Below, in pieces: positions 1 through 7,778 of a stretch of 64,000 nucleotides of DNA. The notes under the pieces are model-generated. The model was not told the origin of the DNA. It saw only the letters and a program-made list of their open reading frames with translations, and did not search any database. Location of the stretch: positions 1 to 64,000 of the forward strand of contig NZ_JAJGMW010000021.1 in the NCBI RefSeq assembly GCF_020782115.1, written 5' to 3'. The position numbers and the translations under genes were made by a program. Origin of the DNA: Leeuwenhoekiella parthenopeia. GTDB lineage: Bacteria > Bacteroidota > Bacteroidia > Flavobacteriales > Flavobacteriaceae. Position 1 is the stretch's first letter. The number at the start of each line of letters is the position of its first letter.

Positions 1-281
1 ATCTATACCAACAATTAAAAACGTATTTTAGTTATTACAATACAAAAAGAAGGCATCAGGGAATAGAAAACGAAATACCGCTGGTAAAGTATTTAAACAA
101 ACAACAAAAAGCAGCTTAGTCAATATAGCCGGAACTTAATTTAAGCTGAAAACTGCCCTACAAATGGGGGGATGCTCAGATGATTTATAACTGTCAAAAT
201 TGATATCGAGAAAAAAACTAAAAATGAAATTGAAATTATTTTTAGGCTGTCTTTTATCATTTTCTTTTTTTAAATGTTGAG
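1..281. other. AT-rich stretch with no intact gene
   Basis: No convincing full gene is visible in these first 281 bases. The only coding-like trace is a plus-strand mini-ORF at 224-280. It reads as an 18-residue hydrophobic leader (MKLKLFLGCLLSFSFFKC) and stops immediately, as if only the signal peptide of an exported protein remained. It abuts the minus-strand broken gene that follows. The stretch could be a decayed cassette or the end of a gene outside the window. No promoter or terminator was recognised. Confidence 0.35.
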
Positions 282-478
282 TTATGAGCGTTTTAAGAAT
301 TTCAAGACTTTCTTATATACATCCCAAACCAAAATCAGAAACGCCAATCCAAAAATCATTAAAGCATAATTTTCTTTTCCAATAAGTTCAACTATACTAT
401 AAGAAAAAAAATAAAAGATGATTGCAGTCGGAATTCCAACTAAAAGAGACTAACTAAAACAGCTAAAATCTTTCTCAT
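282..478 (-). pseudogene. small two-helix membrane protein gene with a frameshift
   Basis: Read on the minus strand, an ATG at 476-478 opens MRKILAVLVSLF and then meets a stop. One extra T in the T-run near 441-446 would let the frame continue cleanly to the TAA at 282-284. The continuation (VGIPTAIIFYFFSYSIVELI..., ending KVLKFLKRS) holds two hydrophobic segments and a basic tail, about 65 residues in total. The family is not recognised. The start overlaps the TGA of the fragment just upstream in an ATGA arrangement, which is typical of translationally coupled genes. Either the gene is broken, or a homopolymer base was lost in sequencing. The clean residual frame favours recent damage or a sequence error. 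Confidence 0.5.
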
Positions 479-560
479 TCTTTTACTTTCAATTTTCTCT
501 TGTGTTCGTCAAAATGTCTTACAGCGGTATAGCCGGTATTCTGTATAGTTTTTATTCCCT
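475..560 (-). pseudogene. C-terminal coding fragment, out of frame with the lipoprotein before it
   Basis: On the minus strand, the frame shifted by one base from the preceding lipoprotein gene reads NKGIKTIQNTGYTAVRHFDE followed by HKRKLKVKE and a TGA at 475-477. The composition looks like real protein: charged and non-repetitive, with no internal stops. The TGA overlaps the next gene's ATG. If one base is missing near 557-561, the 120-residue lipoprotein would extend by about 26 residues into this tail. Otherwise this is the remnant of a separate gene. No family is recognised. Confidence 0.35.
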
Positions 561-914
561 TGTTTTATTTACGTAAGTGTAGAGTTTAACAATTCCATAT
601 TTACCAGCACTTCCAAACAAAGGAATACTTTTTTCCGATTCCATTATTTCAATCCGCTTAATGTCATTTTTAGAGATTTCAATTTTTTTATCTGTCTCTT
701 TATAATGATAGGTAAAAGGTTCTCCATTTACAATTACCATTGGAATTTCTCCCAGTTTTCCATTTTCTTGATTTTCTTTTATAAAATCAATCAGAAAGAA
801 TTTTTTATTTCCGCTGTCAGTAAGCAAATAACGTTTTTCAATATCGGTCAGGTTCGACATTTTACAGCTAAAAGTCAAACATAAAATCACTAATATTGGA
901 ATCAGTTTTCGCAT
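552..914 (-). CDS. small lipoprotein resembling an isolated TonB-receptor plug segment
   Basis: This 120-residue protein starts with a lipoprotein signal (hydrophobic run ending LTFSC, predicted lipid Cys at residue 17), so it should be membrane-anchored in the envelope. Residues 58-115 resemble the plug segment of TonB-dependent receptors. IPMVIVNGEP matches the YIVDGxP motif, NDIKRIEIME matches DIESIxVLK, and LFGSAGKYGIVKLYT matches LYGSRxxxGVIxITT, as seen in the SusC protein at 51.7 kb in this same window. The protein has no barrel and is far shorter than a receptor. The stop at 552-554 may be premature, because coding-like sequence continues in the next frame. The start codon lies 13 nt from the attC-like site at 928-1058. 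Function unknown. Confidence 0.75.
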   Translation of the reverse strand: MRKLIPILVILCLTFSCKMSNLTDIEKRYLLTDSGNKKFFLIDFIKENQENGKLGEIPMVIVNGEPFTYHYKETDKKIEISKNDIKRIEIMESEKSIPLFGSAGKYGIVKLYTYVNKTRE

Positions 915-927
915 TTCTTAAATTATG

Positions 928-1058
928 CACAACAGTCACGTATAACCGTCAGTTACGGGTTAATATCCGTTAATTTTCGGTTAGGCACTGACTTTAGCAA
1001 TTCCGAGTGGATTCGGACGCAGCCGAATCCGCCGTAATTGCGGTTATACACTGTTGTG
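928..1058. repeat. attC-like imperfect palindrome between two cassette-like genes
   Basis: Three pairs of matching arms fold onto each other: CACAACAGT (928-936) with ACTGTTGTG (1050-1058), GTATAACCG (940-948) with CGGTTATAC (1041-1049), and TTACGG (953-958) with CCGTAA (1032-1037). Small bulges of 3-4 nt are mainly on one side. Inside sit an 8-bp hairpin (GGATTCGG 1009-1016 / CCGAATCC 1023-1030) and a GTTAGGC heptamer (980-986) that fits the integron core GTTRRRY. The right arm overlaps the stop codon of the upstream gene and the left arm lies 13 nt before the next gene's start. This placement is typical of gene cassettes. No integrase gene is present in the window. Confidence 0.5.
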
Positions 1059-1802
1059 GGTATGTGCTTTTTGTTCATACAATTTCAATATTTCAATACT
1101 TTTATTAAGTCTTTCCTTGTCATAACTCGGAAAAAATATTTGAAAATTTAAAAGCCTTTCTTTTGAAATTTTATCTCCATTGATTGCACAAGTCAATAAG
1201 ATTTCTTGAAGCGACCATAGATTCCTTTCTAAATCATCAAGTTTTTTATTTTTCAATTCAATAGTTTCCTCGAAATATTCATTTGCACTTTTTAAAGCTC
1301 TATTATTGATTAAGGGTGGTTCTAAAATAAATTCTTTTTTCGTTGTTTTAATACTGTCATTTTCCACATAAATTTCCTCTCTAAAAACAGAATAATATTT
1401 TTGAATCCAATTATTTTCTTCATACTTTTTATCCCAATAAAAGAACATTCTGATTGGTTCTATTATGAGTCTACCATCTTTATACGATTTTAAATAGGGA
1501 CCAAATTCGTTTCTTATAACTTTTCCTGTTTTTAGGTTATAAATTGTTTCAGATCCACTACTAGATTTTCGCTTACTCAAATATTCAATTTTATTTTTAT
1601 AAGTGGCTAAAACCTCGTATTTTTTGTGTTCACCCGAAACAAGATTGACTCTTGTTGTGTCACAAAATATGATACTGTCATTTCTTGAATAAATTCCACA
1701 ATCTGGCCAACTTTCATCTGGACAATCAAAGAAAGGTTTAATTTCTTTTTTACAAGAGAAAATTATTAGTATTAAAAATAAAAATATTAATGTCTTTGTC
1801 AT
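1044..1802 (-). CDS. hypothetical lipoprotein, cassette-like
   Basis: This 252-residue protein is taken from the ATG at 1800-1802, because that start gives a clean lipoprotein signal (MTKTLIFLFLILIIFSC, lipid Cys 17). A longer start nine codons upstream would run into the palindromic site at 1816-1852. The mature part is rich in Lys, Glu, Asn and aromatic residues and has no further membrane helix; the family is not recognised. The last codons (HNSV and stop) lie inside the attC-like palindrome at 928-1058, a hallmark of cassette genes. The coding strand is much more AT-rich than the genes after 2 kb, suggesting acquisition. Confidence 0.65.
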   Translation of the reverse strand: MTKTLIFLFLILIIFSCKKEIKPFFDCPDESWPDCGIYSRNDSIIFCDTTRVNLVSGEHKKYEVLATYKNKIEYLSKRKSSSGSETIYNLKTGKVIRNEFGPYLKSYKDGRLIIEPIRMFFYWDKKYEENNWIQKYYSVFREEIYVENDSIKTTKKEFILEPPLINNRALKSANEYFEETIELKNKKLDDLERNLWSLQEILLTCAINGDKISKERLLNFQIFFPSYDKERLNKSIEILKLYEQKAHTHNSV

Positions 1803-1815
1803 TTTCAGCATTACC

Positions 1816-1852
1816 CACAACAATCGCATAACAGTAAAAAATATACTGTTAT
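1816..1852. repeat. second attC-like site / hairpin
   Basis: CACAACA (1816-1822) is followed by GCATAACAG, matching CACAACAGTCACGTATAACCG at the first site. It begins exactly 13 nt beyond the next gene's start codon, as at the first site. The ATAACAGTA (1828-1836) and TACTGTTAT (1844-1852) arms form a perfect 9-bp stem with a 7-nt loop. A long outer partner arm is not obvious, so this site may be truncated. Confidence 0.45.
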
Positions 1853-1992
1853 ATCCTTTTTATAATCCATTGTAAACGTTTACCAGCGTTTGCGTACGCC
1901 TAATAAACCCTTAATCAGGCTAAATATAATTCATTCTATTCAGATCTTTTTACGGAATTCCTCAGTAACCGGTGATTAGCCGTTTTTTCCAA

Positions 1993-2029
1993 TAAAAAAC
2001 CCGCTCTAAAGATTACTCTAAAGCGGGTT
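1993..2029 (-). terminator. rho-independent terminator of the serine hydrolase gene
   Basis: On the minus strand, AACCCGCT (2029-2022) pairs with AGCGGGTT (2005-1998) and is followed by a T-run. It sits 24 nt after the stop of the gene ending at 2053 and separates it from the cassette-like region. Confidence 0.8.
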
Positions 2030-2052
2030 GTACGTTGTTTTAAAACCGGTTG

Positions 2053-3339
2053 CTACTGTCCCGTAGCGGTAGTAGTTTCCTGTTCTTCTCTAATGGCTTT
2101 ATCAATACGCCCGGCCAGGTACATATGGTCTGTAGCTGAGTTTTTACGCAGTACGTTGGTCATTAGACATACGATGTACTTAGGCCCGCCACCGGGATGC
2201 TCCACAATGATTACCGAGTTCATATAGTTAAACACATTACCGGCATAATCACCGCAACCGCCTTTACTTTTATCGCATTTGTAAAAGCTTCCGCTTTTAA
2301 AATATACAGCAGCCGAGTCGAGATCGTGCGAGTAGGCATAGCGTATACGACGCTCGGTCTGGTACATTATCCGTTTCATCTCCAGGCTTGAGAGCGAATC
2401 AATGGCTTTCCCCTGTTCCAGATTGATGAGAAATTTCATCAAACCTTTAGGCGAACCAATACTGCCGCCCATTCGGCCTACATAGCGTTCCCCGCCGTTG
2501 GTGAAAAAGCCACCCAGGCGCCATTCGTCTTCGGTGATTCCCATTTCGCGCAGGGGTTCGTTTACCACTTCGTTTGCCAGGCGGGTCACCTCGGCACGAT
2601 CGGTATCTTTAAACCATTGCATAGCTTCCTCATCGGTAAGGTTAAAGTATTTTTCGCCAAAAACCTTTAGCAACAAAGCCTCCCGATACACCACACTGGC
2701 TGCACCGTTGTTGCTTACCGCCACCATATGGTCAATCCACTCATACAGGCTAAACACATCGCTTTCCTGAGCCTGTCTTTTCGAGAGTTTATCTTTTTCG
2801 ATATCGTAGATGGGGATGGTATGATGATCGTAAACGGCAAAAGGACCACCCTTTACACGTTTGTATTTCAGCAGATTTACGCGCGCGCCCCAATCATCGG
2901 GACATAATTTTTCAAGCTGGTCAAAAATAGCTACCAGTATGGCCAATTTGCCTACACTACCGGGCTGATAACCGCGGGTCTCGTTACGGGCAGCGTATTT
3001 CAGGTTGGTGGTATCGGTCATATCGAGTACCGAGATCGAGTAGCTTTGATCCAAACCGTAAAAGAGTCCGCCAATTTTCTTCTGAAATTCGGGATCTTCT
3101 TTCATATAGGCGATTGCGCTGTCTGCTTTTGAAGTCAGACGTAATTTGATATCATCTATAGAAAGGTAGGCTCCGGGCGGGATGCGGGTATATTTGATGC
3201 TGTCGCGTACTATTTTTTGCAGGTAAGCGAGGCGGTCTATCCCGGTACGTTCATAACCGTCAATAGGATAGGTGCCTGCGGGCATAAAGCTAAGCACGGC
3301 CAGCAATGCGAGTGGAATAAACAGTAAGGCTTTTTTCAT
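2053..3339 (-). CDS. exported serine hydrolase of the beta-lactamase / PBP fold
   Basis: This 428-residue protein has an N-terminal signal or anchor segment (residues 1-20) and the three active-site motifs of class A beta-lactamase-like enzymes. They are S128-V-G-K131 (SxxK nucleophile and base), S209-N-N211 (SxN) and K348-S-G-S351 (KTG box equivalent). PGSVGKL around the nucleophile is typical. At 428 residues it is longer than class A beta-lactamases (about 290), with extra sequence at the N-terminus and between the motifs. The substrate is unknown; a peptidoglycan peptide or other acyl-Ala peptide is more likely than an antibiotic. It lies 102 nt downstream of the dikinase-like gene on the same strand, so the two may be co-transcribed, and it ends at a strong terminator. 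Confidence 0.8.
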   Translation of the reverse strand: MKKALLFIPLALLAVLSFMPAGTYPIDGYERTGIDRLAYLQKIVRDSIKYTRIPPGAYLSIDDIKLRLTSKADSAIAYMKEDPEFQKKIGGLFYGLDQSYSISVLDMTDTTNLKYAARNETRGYQPGSVGKLAILVAIFDQLEKLCPDDWGARVNLLKYKRVKGGPFAVYDHHTIPIYDIEKDKLSKRQAQESDVFSLYEWIDHMVAVSNNGAASVVYREALLLKVFGEKYFNLTDEEAMQWFKDTDRAEVTRLANEVVNEPLREMGITEDEWRLGGFFTNGGERYVGRMGGSIGSPKGLMKFLINLEQGKAIDSLSSLEMKRIMYQTERRIRYAYSHDLDSAAVYFKSGSFYKCDKSKGGCGDYAGNVFNYMNSVIIVEHPGGGPKYIVCLMTNVLRKNSATDHMYLAGRIDKAIREEQETTTATGQ

Positions 3340-3441
3340 CTCATTTCAAATTTGTTTACCGCAGGCAATCTGTGTTTTGATTGCCGCACAGGTATTGGTT
3401 GATTTATTAAATGCCCGGTATGGGCTTTACTAATCGGTTGT

Positions 3442-6348
3442 TTATAAGGCGCTGTCGAGTTCTATAAACGCTCCGGCGTCGGTTTTAGGCGAAATCGAAT
3501 CGAGATAGCCGTTGCTTAAGGCATTTTTATTTTCTACAAACGGACGTATTTGGAATAACCAGAGTTTGTTGTCCTGAAACCCGAGCTCCACATCATAAGC
3601 CCCGTCGTAATCGGTATTGGTTTCCTGCGGAATTTTGGTGCGTATTTCACGAGCTACTTCGCGCAAGCTTTCAATATTCTGCGCATTGAGAATGGGCGAT
3701 TCAAAGGTGGTCGAATAGCCTTTTGTACTTCCCGTTGCCGGAAGCCTGATGTAATCGGGCTGACGGGCGGGCGCCAGGAGGCGATCTCCCTGTGCAGTCA
3801 CCAGACGGGTTTCGGCAGCCTGACCGTCTACAGCGCCACCGGCTCCACGGCTAAAGGCCACGGTAAGATCTTCATCGGTGCCTTCATTGATCCCTTTGGT
3901 GATCATCACCCCGCTGTAATCTACGTCTACGCTGGGAATAACCAGAATGGAAGGGAAGACATTTTCCGGATTAGAGAGGTATGCCTGTCTCCATTTAAAA
4001 CTGCGCTCAGTATACGGCGAGGCCCATACTTTTTTAATACCGTCCAGAATTTGCTGTTCCTGTACCACGTTGAAAAGGGTGAGGTTGAGTCCGGCACCGG
4101 TAAATTCCTTAAGGTCTTCCATATTGGTGTCGCTGCGCAGAAAAACCGGAGTCTGCCCGATTGGCGAACCGAATATTTTTGAAAACGAACTGCGCAGTTC
4201 ACTTACAAATTGAGGCTTCAGTTGCATCGCGTTGATCGCATCGCGCAGCGTGGCCAGTTGTGCCAGTTGAAAAGCTTCTACCTGAGATTCGGGTGTGCCG
4301 GCCTGGCGTTTCGCTTCCGCGGAAGCAAACATATCGGTAAGAAACTGCCAGTAACTTTTACCCTGACCGGGCATTGGTAAATTCATATGATCTCTAAAAA
4401 TTCCGAAAGGGATCACCAGACCTTCCACTACTTTATCGGGGAACATTTTCTTAAGCTGACCTAAGTTAGCAGCTTTTGGCCCTGCCAGAATACCACTTGC
4501 CGAAGCATCGATATCCCGCATATTGAGGATGTTTTTTTTATCGAGCTGAATTTTTTCAATAGGTACCGCGATTTTGGCCTGGCTGCGCTCTTCTTTGCTG
4601 AAAAGTTGCTCTTCTTCGCGCGTCATTTCTGAAGCCGGTTTTAAAATAACCGTTCCTTTATTAGAAACCGCGTAAAATACGGTCTTACCGTTATAGGCTT
4701 CCAGATCTTCGAGGTTGGCATCGCTTAAAGCAGCGTTGGGTATACCCAGATTCCGGGCCAACAGCTGCACGTGAGAAACCAGGTTTCCTTCATCTACAGT
4801 AGCAATCCCCGCAACCGGTTTGAGGTCTGAAGGCGGACGCTTAAAGATGTATATTTTTTGATTGTCTACTTCCACACCGTCAGGATTACCGGGAACTACC
4901 ACCAGTTCGCCCATCGCATAGCCGGGGTTGAGTCCGTGAATGGCACTTTGATCTGCAATTTGCATCACATTGTTCTCCAGATTGGAACGTTGGGAAATAA
5001 AATCGCCCAATTCACTAACGGCTTTCCCTAACGGAAGCGCCACAGACGAGCGTACGCGATCGTCTATGAAGCCCTGAGAAAGGGGTTCAAAAGCGGTGTA
5101 ATCTTCAACCACACCGTCATAGGTAGCTTTAGCCATTGCGGCGCTCCATTGCACTACATTGCGTGCGGTGTTTAATATGGTGTTGAGTTCGCCCTGCGAA
5201 ACATTGGTGTATGCGATAGGAGCGAGGATGCCGTTTACTTCATCCCATTCCCAGACTTCGATGAGGCCGGTGCCGGCAGTGGCATAACTCAACTGATATA
5301 CTTTATTTAAAAGTTCACGAAGGCTTGAAGGTTCCCATTCCGGTGCTTTTTTGAGTAAAACATCTTCTAATTTGAGCGAAATGTCCAAAAGCTCCAGGCG
5401 CTCTTTGGCACTTTTTACCTGAGTGATCTGGGTGCGTATGTTGCACAGCAAATCACTGATCTGAGGGATCAAAGAATCTGCGGGGGTTTCAAACGTATTT
5501 GCCTTGGTAAACTGAAGCAGGGAAGTTTTTACATCGGGGTTGCTTTTAAGGCTGCTTACCCGTTTGTTGAGTGCCGTAAAATTTATGGGAGCATAGTACT
5601 CGCGCATAGTTTCCAGCAGTTGGTTTAAATCGGTTTTCAGGTCCCCTGAAAGCTGATCATTATACTGCTGCATAAAATTTTGAACCAAAGCCACATCACT
5701 TACATCGGGCTGGCCGTGAATTTTCACACGGGCATCCATAAATTTAGGGAATTCTTCAGCAATTACTTTTGATTCACTGCGCATCCGCTGGGCTAGGTTG
5801 TCGTCTCCGGCATGTGGAATGTCTTTAAGCGCCTGGCGGATGAGGTAGTAATTGGCTTCCAGACGGGCATCGTCTTTTAAAAGCCATTCAAAAAACTCAA
5901 TACCCCAGGCTTCTTCATCTTCAGACTGAATGGCACCGCGGTAGAATTGTGCTTTTTCCAGAATCCAGCCATTATCTACACTTTTCAGGTAGTTTCCCAG
6001 TTGGTATTGTTTGAGGCGGCTGTGCTCATTTGAGGCATCCCAAAATTCCTGTTTGTCTGCGGCGGCGAGAATTTCACCAAAGTATAACTTATTGCGCTTA
6101 GCAAGATTTTTAGTGATTTCCTTATAACTGGCGTGCTGAATACCATCTACGCCTTCCGGGCAGGGATCTTTGGGCTCCCGCATCGTGCCGTCTTCACAGA
6201 ACCAGCGGATGCGCAGGTAGGGACCTCGCGGATCATTTTTAAATTCCTGAATGGTGTTTTTGATGCTTTCGGCAGCGTATTCCTGGGCTGTAGCCTTAAA
6301 CCCGATAATCATTAGAATTCCGAAGGCCAGACGTAGTGCAGTTTGCAT
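3442..6348 (-). CDS. exported PEP-utilising / dikinase-like protein (GWD-type domain order)
   Basis: This 968-residue protein begins with a signal peptide (hydrophobic residues 7-20, TAQ cleavage). Residues about 24-450 are helical and unassigned. Residues 475-570 resemble the swivelling phosphohistidine domain of PEP-utilising enzymes: LVSHVQLLARNLGIPNA with the candidate phospho-His at H526. Residues 618-950 resemble the pyruvate-phosphate-dikinase ATP-grasp domain: GPKAANLGQLK, VFLRSDTNMEDL near 735, the FSRGAGG loop near 832, and a final LGFQDNKLWLFQIRPF. The His domain before the ATP domain is the order of glucan water dikinase, the reverse of PEP synthase, and no PEP-binding barrel follows. 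An ATP-dependent enzyme with a signal peptide is odd: its phosphate donor outside the cytoplasm is unclear. Confidence 0.75.
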   Translation of the reverse strand: MQTALRLAFGILMIIGFKATAQEYAAESIKNTIQEFKNDPRGPYLRIRWFCEDGTMREPKDPCPEGVDGIQHASYKEITKNLAKRNKLYFGEILAAADKQEFWDASNEHSRLKQYQLGNYLKSVDNGWILEKAQFYRGAIQSEDEEAWGIEFFEWLLKDDARLEANYYLIRQALKDIPHAGDDNLAQRMRSESKVIAEEFPKFMDARVKIHGQPDVSDVALVQNFMQQYNDQLSGDLKTDLNQLLETMREYYAPINFTALNKRVSSLKSNPDVKTSLLQFTKANTFETPADSLIPQISDLLCNIRTQITQVKSAKERLELLDISLKLEDVLLKKAPEWEPSSLRELLNKVYQLSYATAGTGLIEVWEWDEVNGILAPIAYTNVSQGELNTILNTARNVVQWSAAMAKATYDGVVEDYTAFEPLSQGFIDDRVRSSVALPLGKAVSELGDFISQRSNLENNVMQIADQSAIHGLNPGYAMGELVVVPGNPDGVEVDNQKIYIFKRPPSDLKPVAGIATVDEGNLVSHVQLLARNLGIPNAALSDANLEDLEAYNGKTVFYAVSNKGTVILKPASEMTREEEQLFSKEERSQAKIAVPIEKIQLDKKNILNMRDIDASASGILAGPKAANLGQLKKMFPDKVVEGLVIPFGIFRDHMNLPMPGQGKSYWQFLTDMFASAEAKRQAGTPESQVEAFQLAQLATLRDAINAMQLKPQFVSELRSSFSKIFGSPIGQTPVFLRSDTNMEDLKEFTGAGLNLTLFNVVQEQQILDGIKKVWASPYTERSFKWRQAYLSNPENVFPSILVIPSVDVDYSGVMITKGINEGTDEDLTVAFSRGAGGAVDGQAAETRLVTAQGDRLLAPARQPDYIRLPATGSTKGYSTTFESPILNAQNIESLREVAREIRTKIPQETNTDYDGAYDVELGFQDNKLWLFQIRPFVENKNALSNGYLDSISPKTDAGAFIELDSAL

Positions 6349-6511
6349 AAATGGTTGTTTGCCACAAATGTAAGTGCAAGCCCTGTTAAGAATGGCTTAA
6401 AAAAGTTTATGATTTTCTTAAAAGTCGAAAAGTTGATTCAAAATTTAAGGATTTGGTTTTCAGTTTTCTGTTTACCGTTTTGGATTAGATATTTTAAATA
6501 ACCCAATAACC

Positions 6512-7153
6512 CTATTCTTCCATTTCGAGTTTACTGAGCTTTTTATAATTGTCTTTGAGGCGTTTTAACAGGATACCATAGAGTAATTTGTAAAACAGCC
6601 AGATCACTAGCGTGAAGATTAGAATAGAACCGGTAAACGTAGCGATAATGCTTAAGGGTAGGTGTTTAGAACCATCGGGATCAATCACATACAGGCTGTC
6701 AAATTTAGGGTCATAAGCTGCGCTTGCCACAAAAACAACAATGCTTACCAGAATAACCATTACCAGATTGTAGATCACGTATGCGTTAACAATTTTTCGC
6801 ACTCTTAAGATGTTTTTCATCAGTTTTCGGGTGCTTGAAGTGGTTTCGACCTCTTTATACGTTTTATAAAAACAGTAGATAAAAAATCCGAGAACCGCGT
6901 ATTGAATGATTGTTAGAACAATATCAAACTCAAGAAGGTGTAGCTCTTTAAATTTGTCAATTTGTTCTGCATTTATGCTTATGACATTGAGGAACGTCCA
7001 AAACACAAATTCCAAAATGGAAACATAAAGCAACCACTTCATCAGCGATGAAGAGCGTTTATGGGTCATTTTATATATGGAGTCTGTGCTCACTACGGGT
7101 AGATCGGCTTCCTGCCGCTTCCAGTCCTGTTTTAAAAATTCAAGTTCATCCAT
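6512..7153 (-). CDS. four-helix membrane protein, candidate anti-sigma partner
   Basis: This 213-residue protein has a charged N-terminus (MDELEFLKQDWKRQEADLP) and four predicted membrane helices, roughly residues 38-60, 80-98, 120-145 and 170-195, with a basic C-terminal tail. It starts only 6 nt after the ECF sigma factor gene on the same strand, so the two are almost certainly co-transcribed. By position and topology it may hold the sigma factor at the membrane. The cytoplasmic N-terminal segment lacks a recognisable zinc-type anti-sigma motif, so this role is inferred from context. The family itself is not recognised. Confidence 0.65.
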   Translation of the reverse strand: MDELEFLKQDWKRQEADLPVVSTDSIYKMTHKRSSSLMKWLLYVSILEFVFWTFLNVISINAEQIDKFKELHLLEFDIVLTIIQYAVLGFFIYCFYKTYKEVETTSSTRKLMKNILRVRKIVNAYVIYNLVMVILVSIVVFVASAAYDPKFDSLYVIDPDGSKHLPLSIIATFTGSILIFTLVIWLFYKLLYGILLKRLKDNYKKLSKLEMEE

Positions 7154-7159
7154 CGGGTG

Positions 7160-7654
7160 CTACACATTTAATAATTCTTTTAATTTGCTTTTCACGCGGT
7201 TCATCTTTACCCGCGCGTTAACCTCACTTATTCCCAGAGTTTCAGATATCTCACTGTAGGGTTTGTCTTCGAGGTACAGGAAGACTAAAGCCTTGTCGAT
7301 ATCATTGAGTTGGCGTATGGCTGCGTACATTAACTTAAGCTGCTCTTCTACCGTATTATCATACTCGGTACTTGCGATTTTAAACATCACATTATCGTAG
7401 TCTGTAGTAGGTATACTGCGCTTTTTCTTGCGGTACAGCGTTATGGCCGTGTTGAGTGCCACCCGATACATCCAGGTACTAAACTTGGCATCCCCTCTAA
7501 ATTTAGGGTAGGCCTTGAAGAGCTGTATAGTAATCTCCTGAAATAAATCATTATGTGACTCCCGGTCGTGCGTGTACAATCGGCAGATTTTATGCACGAT
7601 GTTCTGGTTAGCCTCTAGCTGGGTTACAAATTGTTTTTCAAGTTGCGGATCCAA
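7160..7654 (-). CDS. ECF-type RNA polymerase sigma factor
   Basis: This 164-residue sigma-70 family protein has region 2 at residues 10-77 (DLFQEITIQLFKAYPKFRG and FSTWMYRVALNTAI, the core-binding and -10 recognition helices). Region 4 is at about residues 105-162 (LEDKPYSEISETLGISEVN, a helix-turn-helix for -35 recognition). The length is normal for the family. The start codon is TTG at 7652-7654; no in-frame ATG lies nearby upstream, and the next Met falls inside region 2. It is followed by a membrane protein that may act as its antagonist. Its target genes cannot be read from the sequence. Confidence 0.9.
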   Translation of the reverse strand: MDPQLEKQFVTQLEANQNIVHKICRLYTHDRESHNDLFQEITIQLFKAYPKFRGDAKFSTWMYRVALNTAITLYRKKKRSIPTTDYDNVMFKIASTEYDNTVEEQLKLMYAAIRQLNDIDKALVFLYLEDKPYSEISETLGISEVNARVKMNRVKSKLKELLNV

Positions 7655-7778
7655 TTTTGAATTGTTAGTTATGAAATTAGTATACCCGAGCTTAACATTG
7701 TTACAGCTAGTGCTAAAATATTGATAAAGATTAAGCCGTCTCTGCGCTGTGTCTTAACTTTACGATAAACTAACCGCT

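Noticed and set aside
2053-3339. Antibiotic-resistance beta-lactamase
   Set aside because: The SxxK, SxN and KSG motifs are present, but the protein is about 430 residues long and has no class A omega-loop motif that I can identify. A general serine hydrolase is safer.
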